Virus record (IMG/VR): IMGVR_UViG_3300029259_000536
Location: 1-24,009 of that record
Direction: 5' to 3' (one strand)
Source: a virus
Length of the DNA stretch: 24,009 nucleotides
Part shown: one piece after another, positions 16,530 through 22,669 of the stretch
Numbering within the stretch: the stretch's first letter is position 1
How the letters are laid out: every line of letters begins with the position of its first letter
Notes under the pieces: generated by a model
Databases searched by the model: none
What the model was told of the DNA's origin: nothing
What the model saw: only the letters and a program-made list of their open reading frames with translations
Position numbers and translations under genes: made by a program

Positions 16530-17287
16530 GAATAAAGGGAAACGTCGATACTACTATCAACTCTAAAATCCCTACCAGCTTCTTTAGCATCTTCTTTTTC
16601 AATCCAATATATTACTTTACTAAAACCATCATCGTTTGGTTTAGTAATTGTAAAATAACGTAGATTTCTTTCTCTTAGTTTAGAAGATGTGTTAGGACCA
16701 TCTATAGGTAATAGACCTAATTCTTTAGCTTGATCGAATGTAATAGAACCTGACATATCCATTTCGTCACCCTCACTAATCAAAGCTTCATTTATATTAT
16801 GTGGATCAACTCCACTCTTTCTTACAGTAACATCATCATCTTCAAATCCTTCAAAATCAGTATCACCTATGTGATCATAATCATCAACATTTGAATCTAC
16901 CATTTCGATATCATCACCATGGTCAAAATCATCAGGATTAAAACCATTATCATCTAAGTTAGACAACCCACCTGACATAATAACTGAAGCTAATACAGAT
17001 AATACAGCTGAAGATACTACACCTTCTTCTAAGTTAGACTCAGAAACCCTAAAAGCTTCTATATGGTCGTCAATTGTATATTTACTAACTAAATCAGCGT
17101 TATTTGTAATATTTTTAATATACGATATTACTTTAGCTTCGTTATTTTCAACACCCATTAAAGTGTTATAGAAATTCTTAGCTATTCCCATAGCATCATC
17201 TCCATTTACATTTTCACCTTCACCAACTAACTTCATTACTTTAGCCATGTTGATAAAATCTTTAAACTTACTTTCGTATAATTGCAT
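16526..17287 (-). CDS. Acidic protein of unknown function (253 aa)
   Basis: The N-terminal 90 residues are helical. A short hydrophobic stretch (about 91-108, VVSSAVLSVLASVIMSGG) is followed by a very acidic Asp-rich region (about 113-150) and a C-terminal domain with mixed strands (LRERNLRYFTITKPNDDG at about 205-222). I do not recognise it. Acidic, low-complexity middle regions occur in phage DNA mimics and prohead core proteins, but nothing here proves either. It begins 1 nt after the 91-residue gene and its stop overlaps the convergent plus-strand gene. Confidence 0.75.
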   Translation of the reverse strand: MQLYESKFKDFINMAKVMKLVGEGENVNGDDAMGIAKNFYNTLMGVENNEAKVISYIKNITNNADLVSKYTIDDHIEAFRVSESNLEEGVVSSAVLSVLASVIMSGGLSNLDDNGFNPDDFDHGDDIEMVDSNVDDYDHIGDTDFEGFEDDDVTVRKSGVDPHNINEALISEGDEMDMSGSITFDQAKELGLLPIDGPNTSSKLRERNLRYFTITKPNDDGFSKVIYWIEKEDAKEAGRDFRVDSSIDVSLYS

Positions 17288-17288
17288 A

Positions 17289-17564
17289 TTATTTCATTTC
17301 GGGATGATACATTAACTTAATATTCTTAGCGTCTGTAGATACAGAAACACCATCGATTATTACTTCTATGGGGTATGGTTTAAACTCACCAGCCCAATAA
17401 GCGATATCATAACTTTTATCTTTATTATTAGTTACTAACAAACCTCTATCGTAATCTTCGTCTTCAGCTTGTAATATCACTTGTTGGTCCATAGGTAGAA
17501 CCATATCAACGTTTAATGAATCTTCTTCATTTTCACTTAATAATATATCTTTTAGTTTTATCAT
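17289..17564 (-). CDS. Unknown small protein (91 aa)
   Basis: The 91-residue acidic soluble protein starts MIKLKDILLSENEEDSL, an opening I have the impression is common among small proteins of marine T4-like phages, and continues with beta-prone sequence (YDRGLLVTNNKDKSYDIAYW at 38-57). No function is recognised. It is the first of two genes (with the 253-residue gene). Its ATG lies five bases after a TATTTATAA motif, with a TTGTGT 17 bp further up. Confidence 0.72.
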   Translation of the reverse strand: MIKLKDILLSENEEDSLNVDMVLPMDQQVILQAEDEDYDRGLLVTNNKDKSYDIAYWAGEFKPYPIEVIIDGVSVSTDAKNIKLMYHPEMK

Positions 17565-17569
17565 ATCAG

Positions 17570-17601
17570 TTATAAATATGACTACTTAACAATAGACACA
17601 A
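17570..17601 (-). promoter_or_regulatory. Candidate promoter, TTGTGT-17-TATTTA with TATTTATAA
   Basis: The minus strand has TTGTGT (17596-17601), exactly 17 bp, and TATTTATAA (17570-17578). The predicted mRNA start falls about two bases before the ATG of the 91-residue gene. The -35 part lies within the end of the 36-residue ORF. It differs in sequence from the TTGGnTACC promoters. Confidence 0.4.
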
Positions 17602-17692
17602 TCTCCCTTACTTTTTCTCCTAAATCCATATTATTGGGGGTTGTTTTAACTAAATCTAAAATTGACTTTAATAGTATTAAATTTTCCATCAT
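17582..17692 (-). CDS. Very small ORF (36 aa)
   Basis: An ATG ATG start at 17687-17692 opens a 36-residue frame (MMENLILLKSILDLVKTTPN, then NMDLGEKVREIV) that ends at TAG 17582. The amphipathic helix and the NN-MDLGEKVR ending look protein-like, and it fills an otherwise empty gap between the 85- and 91-residue genes. The start follows an A-rich leader like the other genes. No function is known. It could be chance in AT-rich DNA. Confidence 0.5.
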   Translation of the reverse strand: MMENLILLKSILDLVKTTPNNMDLGEKVREIVSIVK

Positions 17693-17707
17693 AATTGTTT
17701 TTTATTA

Positions 17708-17965
17708 TTAACTACTATATGTTGAATTGGATTCCCACTCTTCCTCATCGATTGCTATATAATCTGTGGGGGATGGCATATTTGAATAATTACACCAATT
17801 TAAATCTTCTTTATCATCTTTTAATTTTTGTTCAAAATCCTTTATTAACTCTTTTAACCCTTGGAGGTTTTCGTTTATCCCATCTTGTTCGTATTCATCT
17901 AACTTAGAATATTTTACACCCAAAGTTGATTTTGATAGTTCATTTTGAAGTTGTCTTTTTGTCAT
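17708..17965 (-). CDS. Unknown acidic helical protein (85 aa)
   Basis: The 85-residue product is charged and helical at first (residues 5-55, with LKELIKDFEQKLKDDKEDLN), then short and acidic (IDEEEWESN). No TM or signal is present and no family is recognised. The ATG follows the leader ATAAAAATAAAAGTT, almost the same as that of the HD gene. It lies 18 nt after the 73-residue gene, with which it is probably co-transcribed. Confidence 0.7.
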   Translation of the reverse strand: MTKRQLQNELSKSTLGVKYSKLDEYEQDGINENLQGLKELIKDFEQKLKDDKEDLNWCNYSNMPSPTDYIAIDEEEWESNSTYSS

Positions 17966-17983
17966 AACTTTTATTTTTATTTA

Positions 17984-18205
17984 TTAAATATAATCGTATT
18001 GTGATGCTTCTAAATCATAACCAAACTCAGATATTTCACTACCTTGACATACTTCAAAGAAATCAACATCATCTTGGTTATTATCTACTACAACAGTATA
18101 TTCGTTAGTAACTAAATCTAACATATCACCTAACTCTCTATCGGTAATTAAATCATCTACGTAACCACTAAATAACTTTTCAACTAACTCATTTACATTT
18201 TTCAT
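17984..18205 (-). CDS. Unknown acidic protein (73 aa)
   Basis: The 73-residue, strongly acidic product (Asp/Glu throughout; VDFFEVCQGSEISEFGYDLE at 47-66) has no TM or signal and no recognised family. Very acidic small phage proteins sometimes act as DNA mimics or inhibitors of host enzymes; that is only a possibility. It is the first gene behind the recurring promoter at 18233-18261, followed by the 85- and 36-residue genes. Confidence 0.7.
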   Translation of the reverse strand: MKNVNELVEKLFSGYVDDLITDRELGDMLDLVTNEYTVVVDNNQDDVDFFEVCQGSEISEFGYDLEASQYDYI

Positions 18206-18232
18206 ATGACCTTTATTTTTTTATTATACGTA

Positions 18233-18261
18233 AATATACGAATAGTATCTACGGTAACCAA
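18233..18261 (-). promoter_or_regulatory. Recurring phage promoter, TTGGTT-17-TATATT
   Basis: The minus strand has TTGGTTACCGTA and, further on, TCGTATATT; TTGGTT (18256-18261) and TATATT (18233-18238) are 17 bp apart. The predicted start at about 18226 gives a 20-nt leader to the 73-residue gene. It lies just after the stop of the two-TM protein gene. Confidence 0.75.
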
Positions 18262-18273
18262 GCATATTACGTA

Positions 18274-18693
18274 TTATTTTAGTTGTTTAGAGTTTTTAAA
18301 ATCTGTGATTTCTTGTATTTTCATATCGTTAATCTCAAATATATTACCAGCGATAGATAATTTCTCTACAATCATTTGTTGTAAGTTAATATGCATAGCT
18401 TCTAACTCATCCTTTTGTTTGATTAGATGCTCATTCTTTTTGGATAATGAGGCGTTACTAGCTTCTAATTTAGAAACTTCTTCAGGATTTTTACCTATAA
18501 AGGTATAAATAACCACTGATAGACTACCAACTAGCATACCTACAATCACCTTAAAAATATCATTGTTAGCTTCAGGGATTTCAAAAAAAGCAAGAAATAC
18601 CAATAATCCTATGATTAATAAAAACACCACAGCGCTTCCTAAATAACCCCTTAATTCTTTATCTTTAAACATTCTATATAATTTATTCCACAT
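18274..18693 (-). CDS. Two-TM membrane protein with coiled coil (holin-like layout)
   Basis: From the ATG at 18691-18693 the product is 139 residues (a GTG three codons earlier is also in frame). Two TM helices are evident at about 17-38 (SAVVFLLIIGLLVFLAFF) and 46-65 (IVGMLVGSLSVVIYTFIG). They are joined by a short acidic loop and followed by a cytoplasmic coiled coil at about 75-125. Two TM helices and a charged C-terminus fit a class II-type holin layout, but the long coiled coil is unusual for one. It follows the 307-residue protein by 77 bp. A membrane or lysis role is inferred from topology and neighbourhood only. Confidence 0.72.
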   Translation of the reverse strand: MWNKLYRMFKDKELRGYLGSAVVFLLIIGLLVFLAFFEIPEANNDIFKVIVGMLVGSLSVVIYTFIGKNPEEVSKLEASNASLSKKNEHLIKQKDELEAMHINLQQMIVEKLSIAGNIFEINDMKIQEITDFKNSKQLK

Positions 18694-18770
18694 ATTATCC
18701 ACTAACCATATTATTTTTTGATAACTTTTTTGTTATATATTATACCAATAAATATGTAATAGATAATACT

Positions 18771-19694
18771 TTATAACCAAGTTTTGGGGATAAATTGCCA
18801 CTCATAAATCATAGCTTGTTGGATATTATAATCTACCCCTACTTGATTTAAGAATTTAAAAAACTCATCTTTATCCCATACCCCAAAAGCATCTACTAAA
18901 CCACAAGGGTGTTTAGCATACTGAGCTTCGGGCATCGCTACACAATCTAAGTTAGAAGCGCTTTCAACTGAAAACATAGGCCAAATATTAGGTTGGTTTA
19001 AAGTTGGTGATTTTAGATATTTCCCAATAGAGGTATTTAATATACCTGTTGGATTATTTTTATTAACACAATATGGGGTATTAGGGCATTGACATTGTTT
19101 ACCCTTAACTTTAGCTACAGGACCAGTACAACCACAATCTTTTAACTCATCAACCCAATATACTTCTCTATACTTATTAAGTTGATTCGCATGCGAAGAC
19201 TGACCAGCAAAACCCCAATCAAATCCACTAACGTTGATATATTTAGAAACTAATTGATTTATCCAACTAATCCCCCTAGTACTATAATACCCATGTTCCC
19301 ACTTTCCACCTACATCTTCACTATCAAAACCTACACATGAGATCTTATGATTATTACTATCATTATTAATATCACTAATATATTGGAAAGCTATATCCAT
19401 ACTATCACCAGCTGTAAATATAGGACTATTTGACCACGATGAAGTAGGTTCGGTGTCTAAAACAAAACCAGCCTCACAGTTAGTAGGTAGTTGGTTTAAC
19501 CAATATTTAACAACCCATTTTTGTTTAGCGTAGTGTCCATAGGGTTCATTGGGGTTTTTTAAAATAAAAAATGCTCTTTGGATGTTGTTATCCTTTATAA
19601 ACTTAACATATTGTGAGGCATACGTAGCAAACGTTTTTTCATCGGTTTGAACTCCTTTACCTACTATTCCTTGATGCCAACATCCTATTTTCAT
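18771..19694 (-). CDS. Unrecognised 307-aa protein, possible TIM-barrel hydrolase
   Basis: The protein starts MKIGCWHQGIVGKG and has alternating strand/helix units (RAFFILKN, GFVLDTEP, CVGFDSEDVGG, GFDWGFAG, QQAMIYEWQFIPKTW) that suggest a TIM-barrel-like glycosidase fold. The acidic pairs in LDTEP and FDSED would be natural catalytic candidates. A Cys-rich insert at about 188-208 (CGCTGPVAKVKGKQCQCP ... YC) has CxC pairs and could bind a metal or form disulfides. No signal peptide is present. No family is recognised, so the glycosidase idea is weak inference. It ends an operon with a lipoprotein and three tiny genes and stands before a two-TM protein. An endolysin-like or surface-glycan role would fit but is not shown. 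Confidence 0.72.
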   Translation of the reverse strand: MKIGCWHQGIVGKGVQTDEKTFATYASQYVKFIKDNNIQRAFFILKNPNEPYGHYAKQKWVVKYWLNQLPTNCEAGFVLDTEPTSSWSNSPIFTAGDSMDIAFQYISDINNDSNNHKISCVGFDSEDVGGKWEHGYYSTRGISWINQLVSKYINVSGFDWGFAGQSSHANQLNKYREVYWVDELKDCGCTGPVAKVKGKQCQCPNTPYCVNKNNPTGILNTSIGKYLKSPTLNQPNIWPMFSVESASNLDCVAMPEAQYAKHPCGLVDAFGVWDKDEFFKFLNQVGVDYNIQQAMIYEWQFIPKTWL

Positions 19695-19710
19695 ATCTTT
19701 TATATTTTAC

Positions 19711-19869
19711 CTATACCCAACACACTATACCGTCGATACCCACCGTTATTTCCGCTTTATACGCTTTATTTACGTGTAGCATATATGTTTTGGATGTGTG
19801 TTCGCAACCAACATAACGCCGTTTTGTAGGCGCTGTTTCTTTTATTGTCTTTCTTTTACCTCTTTTCAT
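19711..19869 (-). CDS. Small basic protein (52 aa)
   Basis: The 52-residue frame starts with a strongly basic stretch (MKRGKRKTIKETAPTKRRYV) and continues with two Cys (22 and 50), a His and beta-prone sequence ending GIDGIVCWV. Its ATG overlaps the TGA of the 54-residue gene (ATGA), which supports real, coupled translation. It is GC-richer than its neighbours. No function is recognised; nucleic-acid binding is possible from the basic N-terminus. The next gene (307 residues) starts 16 bp after the stop. Confidence 0.72.
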   Translation of the reverse strand: MKRGKRKTIKETAPTKRRYVGCEHTSKTYMLHVNKAYKAEITVGIDGIVCWV

Positions 19870-20030
19870 AACTTAATCCATCTAAAAATTATATTTGCAA
19901 CAATAAAAAAATTACAAATAACAGCTTGTAATATCAATATTGTTCTAATAAAAGCAATCTTATCTGCTTCTTTATTATGTCCTACTTTTTCACCTAAAGC
20001 CTTAGCCCATAACCTCCAATAGGGTTTCAT
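19866..20030 (-). CDS. Small membrane protein (54 aa)
   Basis: The 54-residue product starts MKPYWRLWAKALGEKVGHN and has one TM helix at about 26-50 (IAFIRTILILQAVICNFFIV). The Trp-containing WRLWAKALGEK start seems to me like a family of small proteins in marine T4-like phages, remembered and not searched. Both ends overlap neighbours by ATGA: its ATG with the 51-residue gene stop, its TGA with the 52-residue gene start. A single TM with a basic N-terminus predicts an inner-membrane protein of unknown role. Confidence 0.75.
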   Translation of the reverse strand: MKPYWRLWAKALGEKVGHNKEADKIAFIRTILILQAVICNFFIVANIIFRWIKL

Positions 20031-20182
20031 ACTTTAAACTTATGATACTGGCCTATTATTTGATCTTTATCGTTAAACATATCAACTTTATCACTATCAC
20101 CTAACTTTTCAACATCTGATATCTTAGATGGGTTAGTTTGAATAATATAATCAATAGTATCTTGCATATATATAACTTTCAT
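20027..20182 (-). CDS. Small soluble protein (51 aa)
   Basis: The ATG immediately follows the lipoprotein stop (20183), and the TGA overlaps the next ATG (ATGA). The 51-residue product (MKVIYMQDTIDYIIQTNPSK ... DQIIGQYHKFKV) is charged, without TM or signal. It ends in a beta-prone segment that could be a small barrel-like domain. No function is recognised. The tight coupling on both sides is the main evidence that it is real. Confidence 0.72.
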   Translation of the reverse strand: MKVIYMQDTIDYIIQTNPSKISDVEKLGDSDKVDMFNDKDQIIGQYHKFKV

Positions 20183-20683
20183 CTATTGTTTTTTTGCTGG
20201 TTTAACATTGATTCTATTATTTCTATTCCTTGGTACTACTCTCCTTGTAGGTGGGTTATTAGTTGGTCTTAACCTTGGGATTGGGTTTGTACGTGGAGGT
20301 GTTGTGTTTCTTCTTGTTTTAGGTCTTGTTCTCTGTTTAACTTTCGGTCTATTAGGCGTGCTATACACAGGAGGAGAAACATTATAATACCTATTCCCAT
20401 TTGTAAAACTGTTTGAGTAATATCTAGGGTAGTTATTAAAGTATCTAAACCTGTTATAAGAGTACTCCCAGCTGTTTCCGTATGGGTAATTGTATTGATA
20501 TCTTGTATTAAATCTATCATAATTATTATTTTGAAATTTATTTATGGGTACGGCTATGGTATCACCCTCAGCTGTAATCGTTAATACTTTAACTATGTTT
20601 ACTCGTGGGGTATTAGTATTGATTATTTCAAACGTCCCACATGATTGGAACACTACCATTATTAATAAAATAATTTTTTTCAT
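20183..20683 (-). CDS. Phage-encoded lipoprotein, Tyr/Asn then Pro/Arg-rich (166 aa)
   Basis: The N-terminus MKKIILLIMVVFQSCGTFE is a lipoprotein signal peptide with cleavage before Cys15 and the Ser-Cys-Gly pattern of Bacteroidota. After a short beta-like part (about 25-50) the chain is Tyr/Asn/Arg-rich (about 52-100) and then Pro/Arg/Thr-rich and very basic (about 105-166). No catalytic motif is visible. It could be an outer-membrane lipoprotein acting in lysis (o-spanin) or in superinfection exclusion; o-spanins are also Pro-rich lipoproteins but are much shorter. It heads the operon 20183-18771 behind the recurring promoter at 20777. A second frame inside it encodes a TM-containing ORF (20269-20520). 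Confidence 0.82.
   Translation of the reverse strand: MKKIILLIMVVFQSCGTFEIINTNTPRVNIVKVLTITAEGDTIAVPINKFQNNNYDRFNTRYQYNYPYGNSWEYSYNRFRYFNNYPRYYSNSFTNGNRYYNVSPPVYSTPNRPKVKQRTRPKTRRNTTPPRTNPIPRLRPTNNPPTRRVVPRNRNNRINVKPAKKQ
20269..20520 (-). CDS. Possible embedded TM ORF inside the lipoprotein gene (83 aa)
   Basis: A second minus-strand frame within the lipoprotein gene encodes 83 residues with a hydrophobic helix (MGIGIIMFLLLCIARLIDRK at about 41-60) followed by a charged tail (NREQDLKQEETQ). A start at Met41 would give a 43-residue TM protein. Nested spanin genes are known in phages, so it is worth noting. There is no ribosome-binding site and no other sign that it is expressed; chance is a serious alternative. 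Confidence 0.25.
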   Translation of the reverse strand: MIDLIQDINTITHTETAGSTLITGLDTLITTLDITQTVLQMGIGIIMFLLLCIARLIDRKLNREQDLKQEETQHLHVQTQSQG

Positions 20684-20695
20684 AATTTATGATTG

Positions 20696-20755
20696 TTATT
20701 TAATTAACATCCCTAAAAGGCATGTTAATATGATTATAAATAAGACGTATGGCAT
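20696..20755 (-). CDS. Possible 19-aa hydrophobic peptide ORF
   Basis: Between the promoter at 20777 and the lipoprotein gene the minus strand has ATG 20753-20755 to TAA 20696-20698, encoding MPYVLFIIILTCLLGMLIK. It would be a single short TM peptide, the first reading frame of the operon transcript. Its size makes chance likely, but tiny membrane peptides in lysis or leader roles exist. Confidence 0.25.
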   Translation of the reverse strand: MPYVLFIIILTCLLGMLIK

Positions 20756-20776
20756 AACTTTAATTAATATGACATC

Positions 20777-20805
20777 AATATACGAAAAAAGAATATGGTA
20801 ACCAA
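20777..20805 (-). promoter_or_regulatory. Recurring phage promoter, TTGGTT-17-TATATT
   Basis: The minus strand has TTTGGTTACCATA and TCGTATATTGATG; TTGGTT (20800-20805) and TATATT (20777-20782) are exactly 17 bp apart. The sequence around the -10 is nearly the same as at 16037. It lies 8 bp after the stop of the 611-residue gene and would transcribe the lipoprotein operon with a leader of about 85 nt. Confidence 0.75.
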
Positions 20806-20813
20806 ATATTTCA

Positions 20814-22649
20814 CTACACTTGTCCACCATCAATTACAGTCCATGGTGTATTAACAATAGATGTTCTAGCAGTTACAGATGAAATGGTGAAGGTTAAATC
20901 GTTAGTAAATCTTGCATTTACCAAACGTGCACTACCTACCCACCCTTGAAGTAAACTATTATAGTTAGTTGTTGTCATAGCAGTAGCGATAAACATATTA
21001 TTAGCTGTTATTAAACTTCCAACATCCCAATTTCCTATATCTTGACTAAAGGCTGTAGCTCCATTAAACATATTATCCATATTAGTTACATTACCTGTAT
21101 CCCAAATACTTAAATCTTGGTTAAATAACGTAGCATTTTGAAACATACTATCCATAATACCTACATTATCTACAGTCCAGTTGGTTAAAGGTAGATTAAA
21201 AGCAGATGCATCTTTAAACATATTACCCATAGTAGTAATATTTGAAGTATCCCAAGCCCCAATAGGTTGATTGAATGCTGATGCACCTTGAAACATATTA
21301 TCTACATCTAGAAGTGCTGTAGTAGGCCAAGTACTTATATTTTGATTAAATGATGTAGCAAACCTAAACATAGAATCCATTATAGTTACACTAATTACAT
21401 TCCAACTTGAAATATCTACATCAAAAGCTGCAGCTCGATCAAACATACCAAACATATCAGTAACTAAGCCAGTTTGCCAACTACTTATATTTCCATTAAA
21501 AGAATATGCTCCATTAAACATACTTTGCATATTAGTAACTTTACTAACATCCCAAGTATTTAAACTCTGGTTGAAATTCACCGCATCCCTAAACACTATA
21601 AACATGTTAATTACGTTACTTACATCCCAACCACTTAAGGGTTGATTAAAAGTAGTAGCATTATCAAACAATCCTGCTACATCAACTAAACTTGTAGTAA
21701 CCCAGGTGTTAATACTAGCGCTACCTCCATTATTAAATGCAAAGGCCTTTTGGAACATAAAAGCCATATTATTCACAGAAGAAACATTCCAACCTCCAAT
21801 ATTTTGGTTAAAAACACTACACGTATTAAACATGCCACTCATACGAATCACATTACCAACATTCCAATTAGATATATCCCCATTAAATGCACTATTTCCA
21901 AAAAACATACTACCCATGTTGGTTACATTAGATGTATCCCAACTATTTAGAGGTTGATTGAAAACCAAGTTAAAGAAGAACATCCCTTCCATATTAGTCA
22001 CATTAGAAACATCCCAATTATTTAGGGGTGAGTTAAACTTTGAGGCACCAGCAAACATAAAATACATTTCAGTAACTAAACTTAAATCAGGAGCCTCAGC
22101 ATCGGAAAATCCAGTTAAATTACTACACCCATTAAACATATTTTCCATACTAACCCATTGAGTAGTACCCCAATTTATCACCCGAGTAATAGTTTGGCTT
22201 TGAGCAGCAGTAACACCATTTACGCCTTGTTCTAACTTATCCCAATCACCAAAGATACTAATATCATAATCCCCAGCAGTAACATATGTGTGAGTGGGTA
22301 TACCTGTTCCACTTTCTATGGTAGTATCCCCCCAATTAATAGTAAAGGTTGCAGCAGCATCATTTTTAGTAATACCAACTTTCATTACAAAGTTATTAGT
22401 AGGTATAGTAACACGGATAGTAAAGTCATCAGTTACATCTCTCGCTTTAGAGGTTTTATCCCTATCACTACCACCTGCTGCTTTTTGAGCAATCATCATT
22501 TGATGTAGTTGGATATTACTTACATAGTTTTCAAATAGAAATTGTTCATCTCTAAATTTTTCCTTTAACTCTAATAAGGGTAGGTTTACGTTATCATTCC
22601 TTTTAATAAAGTGTAACCAGTTTCCTGGGTCAGTTGGTTCTATTAACAT
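20814..22649 (-). CDS. BspA/DUF285 repeat protein with PKD-like domain (611 aa), fibre or adhesin
   Basis: Layout: a 47-residue N-terminal module shared with the neighbouring 374-residue protein; a PKD-like domain at about 75-155 (TINWGDTT ... HTYVTAGDYDI); about 15 DUF285 repeats of 25 residues at about 168-545 (type MFxxAxxFNQxLxxWDVSNVTNM); and a C-terminal cap at about 555-611 (NYNSLLQGW ... NTPWTVIDGGQV). DUF285 repeats form BspA-type leucine-rich-like solenoids and occur in surface adhesins of Bacteroidota and Mycoplasma. There is no signal peptide, so in a phage it is more likely a virion fibre or spike than a secreted adhesin. Host recognition is inferred. It is the middle member of a tandem family. 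Confidence 0.85.
   Translation of the reverse strand: MLIEPTDPGNWLHFIKRNDNVNLPLLELKEKFRDEQFLFENYVSNIQLHQMMIAQKAAGGSDRDKTSKARDVTDDFTIRVTIPTNNFVMKVGITKNDAAATFTINWGDTTIESGTGIPTHTYVTAGDYDISIFGDWDKLEQGVNGVTAAQSQTITRVINWGTTQWVSMENMFNGCSNLTGFSDAEAPDLSLVTEMYFMFAGASKFNSPLNNWDVSNVTNMEGMFFFNLVFNQPLNSWDTSNVTNMGSMFFGNSAFNGDISNWNVGNVIRMSGMFNTCSVFNQNIGGWNVSSVNNMAFMFQKAFAFNNGGSASINTWVTTSLVDVAGLFDNATTFNQPLSGWDVSNVINMFIVFRDAVNFNQSLNTWDVSKVTNMQSMFNGAYSFNGNISSWQTGLVTDMFGMFDRAAAFDVDISSWNVISVTIMDSMFRFATSFNQNISTWPTTALLDVDNMFQGASAFNQPIGAWDTSNITTMGNMFKDASAFNLPLTNWTVDNVGIMDSMFQNATLFNQDLSIWDTGNVTNMDNMFNGATAFSQDIGNWDVGSLITANNMFIATAMTTTNYNSLLQGWVGSARLVNARFTNDLTFTISSVTARTSIVNTPWTVIDGGQV
21015..22148 (-). repeat. Tandem 75-bp DUF285 coding repeats (about 15 units)
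   Basis: This is the repeat region of the 611-residue gene. Each unit of about 25 codons keeps Met-x-x-Met-Phe, Phe-Asn and Trp-x-x-(Ser/Thr)-x-Val at fixed spacing; units differ at most other positions. The period is occasionally longer (a 29-residue unit with FAFNNGG). Such arrays can change length by recombination. Confidence 0.85.
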
Positions 22650-22669
22650 ATTATTTTTATTTTTTATTA

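Noticed and set aside
18703-18770. ATAAC-AAAAAA-GTTAT hairpin as terminator
   Set aside because: The stem is five A/T-rich pairs and on the coding strand it is followed by A residues, not T residues.
18735-18785. TTGGTT box and TATTTA near the end of the 307-residue gene
   Set aside because: The TTGGTT is formed by the Trp-Leu-stop codons and the spacing to any TATATT-like box is about 19-20 bp, not 17.
19647-20022. Two plus-strand open frames (60 and 74 codons)
   Set aside because: They lie opposite three minus-strand small genes joined by ATGA overlaps, which fit the operon far better.
20734-20742. Sixth TATTTATAA copy
   Set aside because: It lies 51 bases from the lipoprotein start, downstream of a better promoter, and inside the possible 19-residue ORF, so it is probably incidental.
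21706-22508. Several plus-strand open frames across the DUF285 gene (66-83 codons)
   Set aside because: They are shadows of the periodic repeat coding sequence on the other strand.
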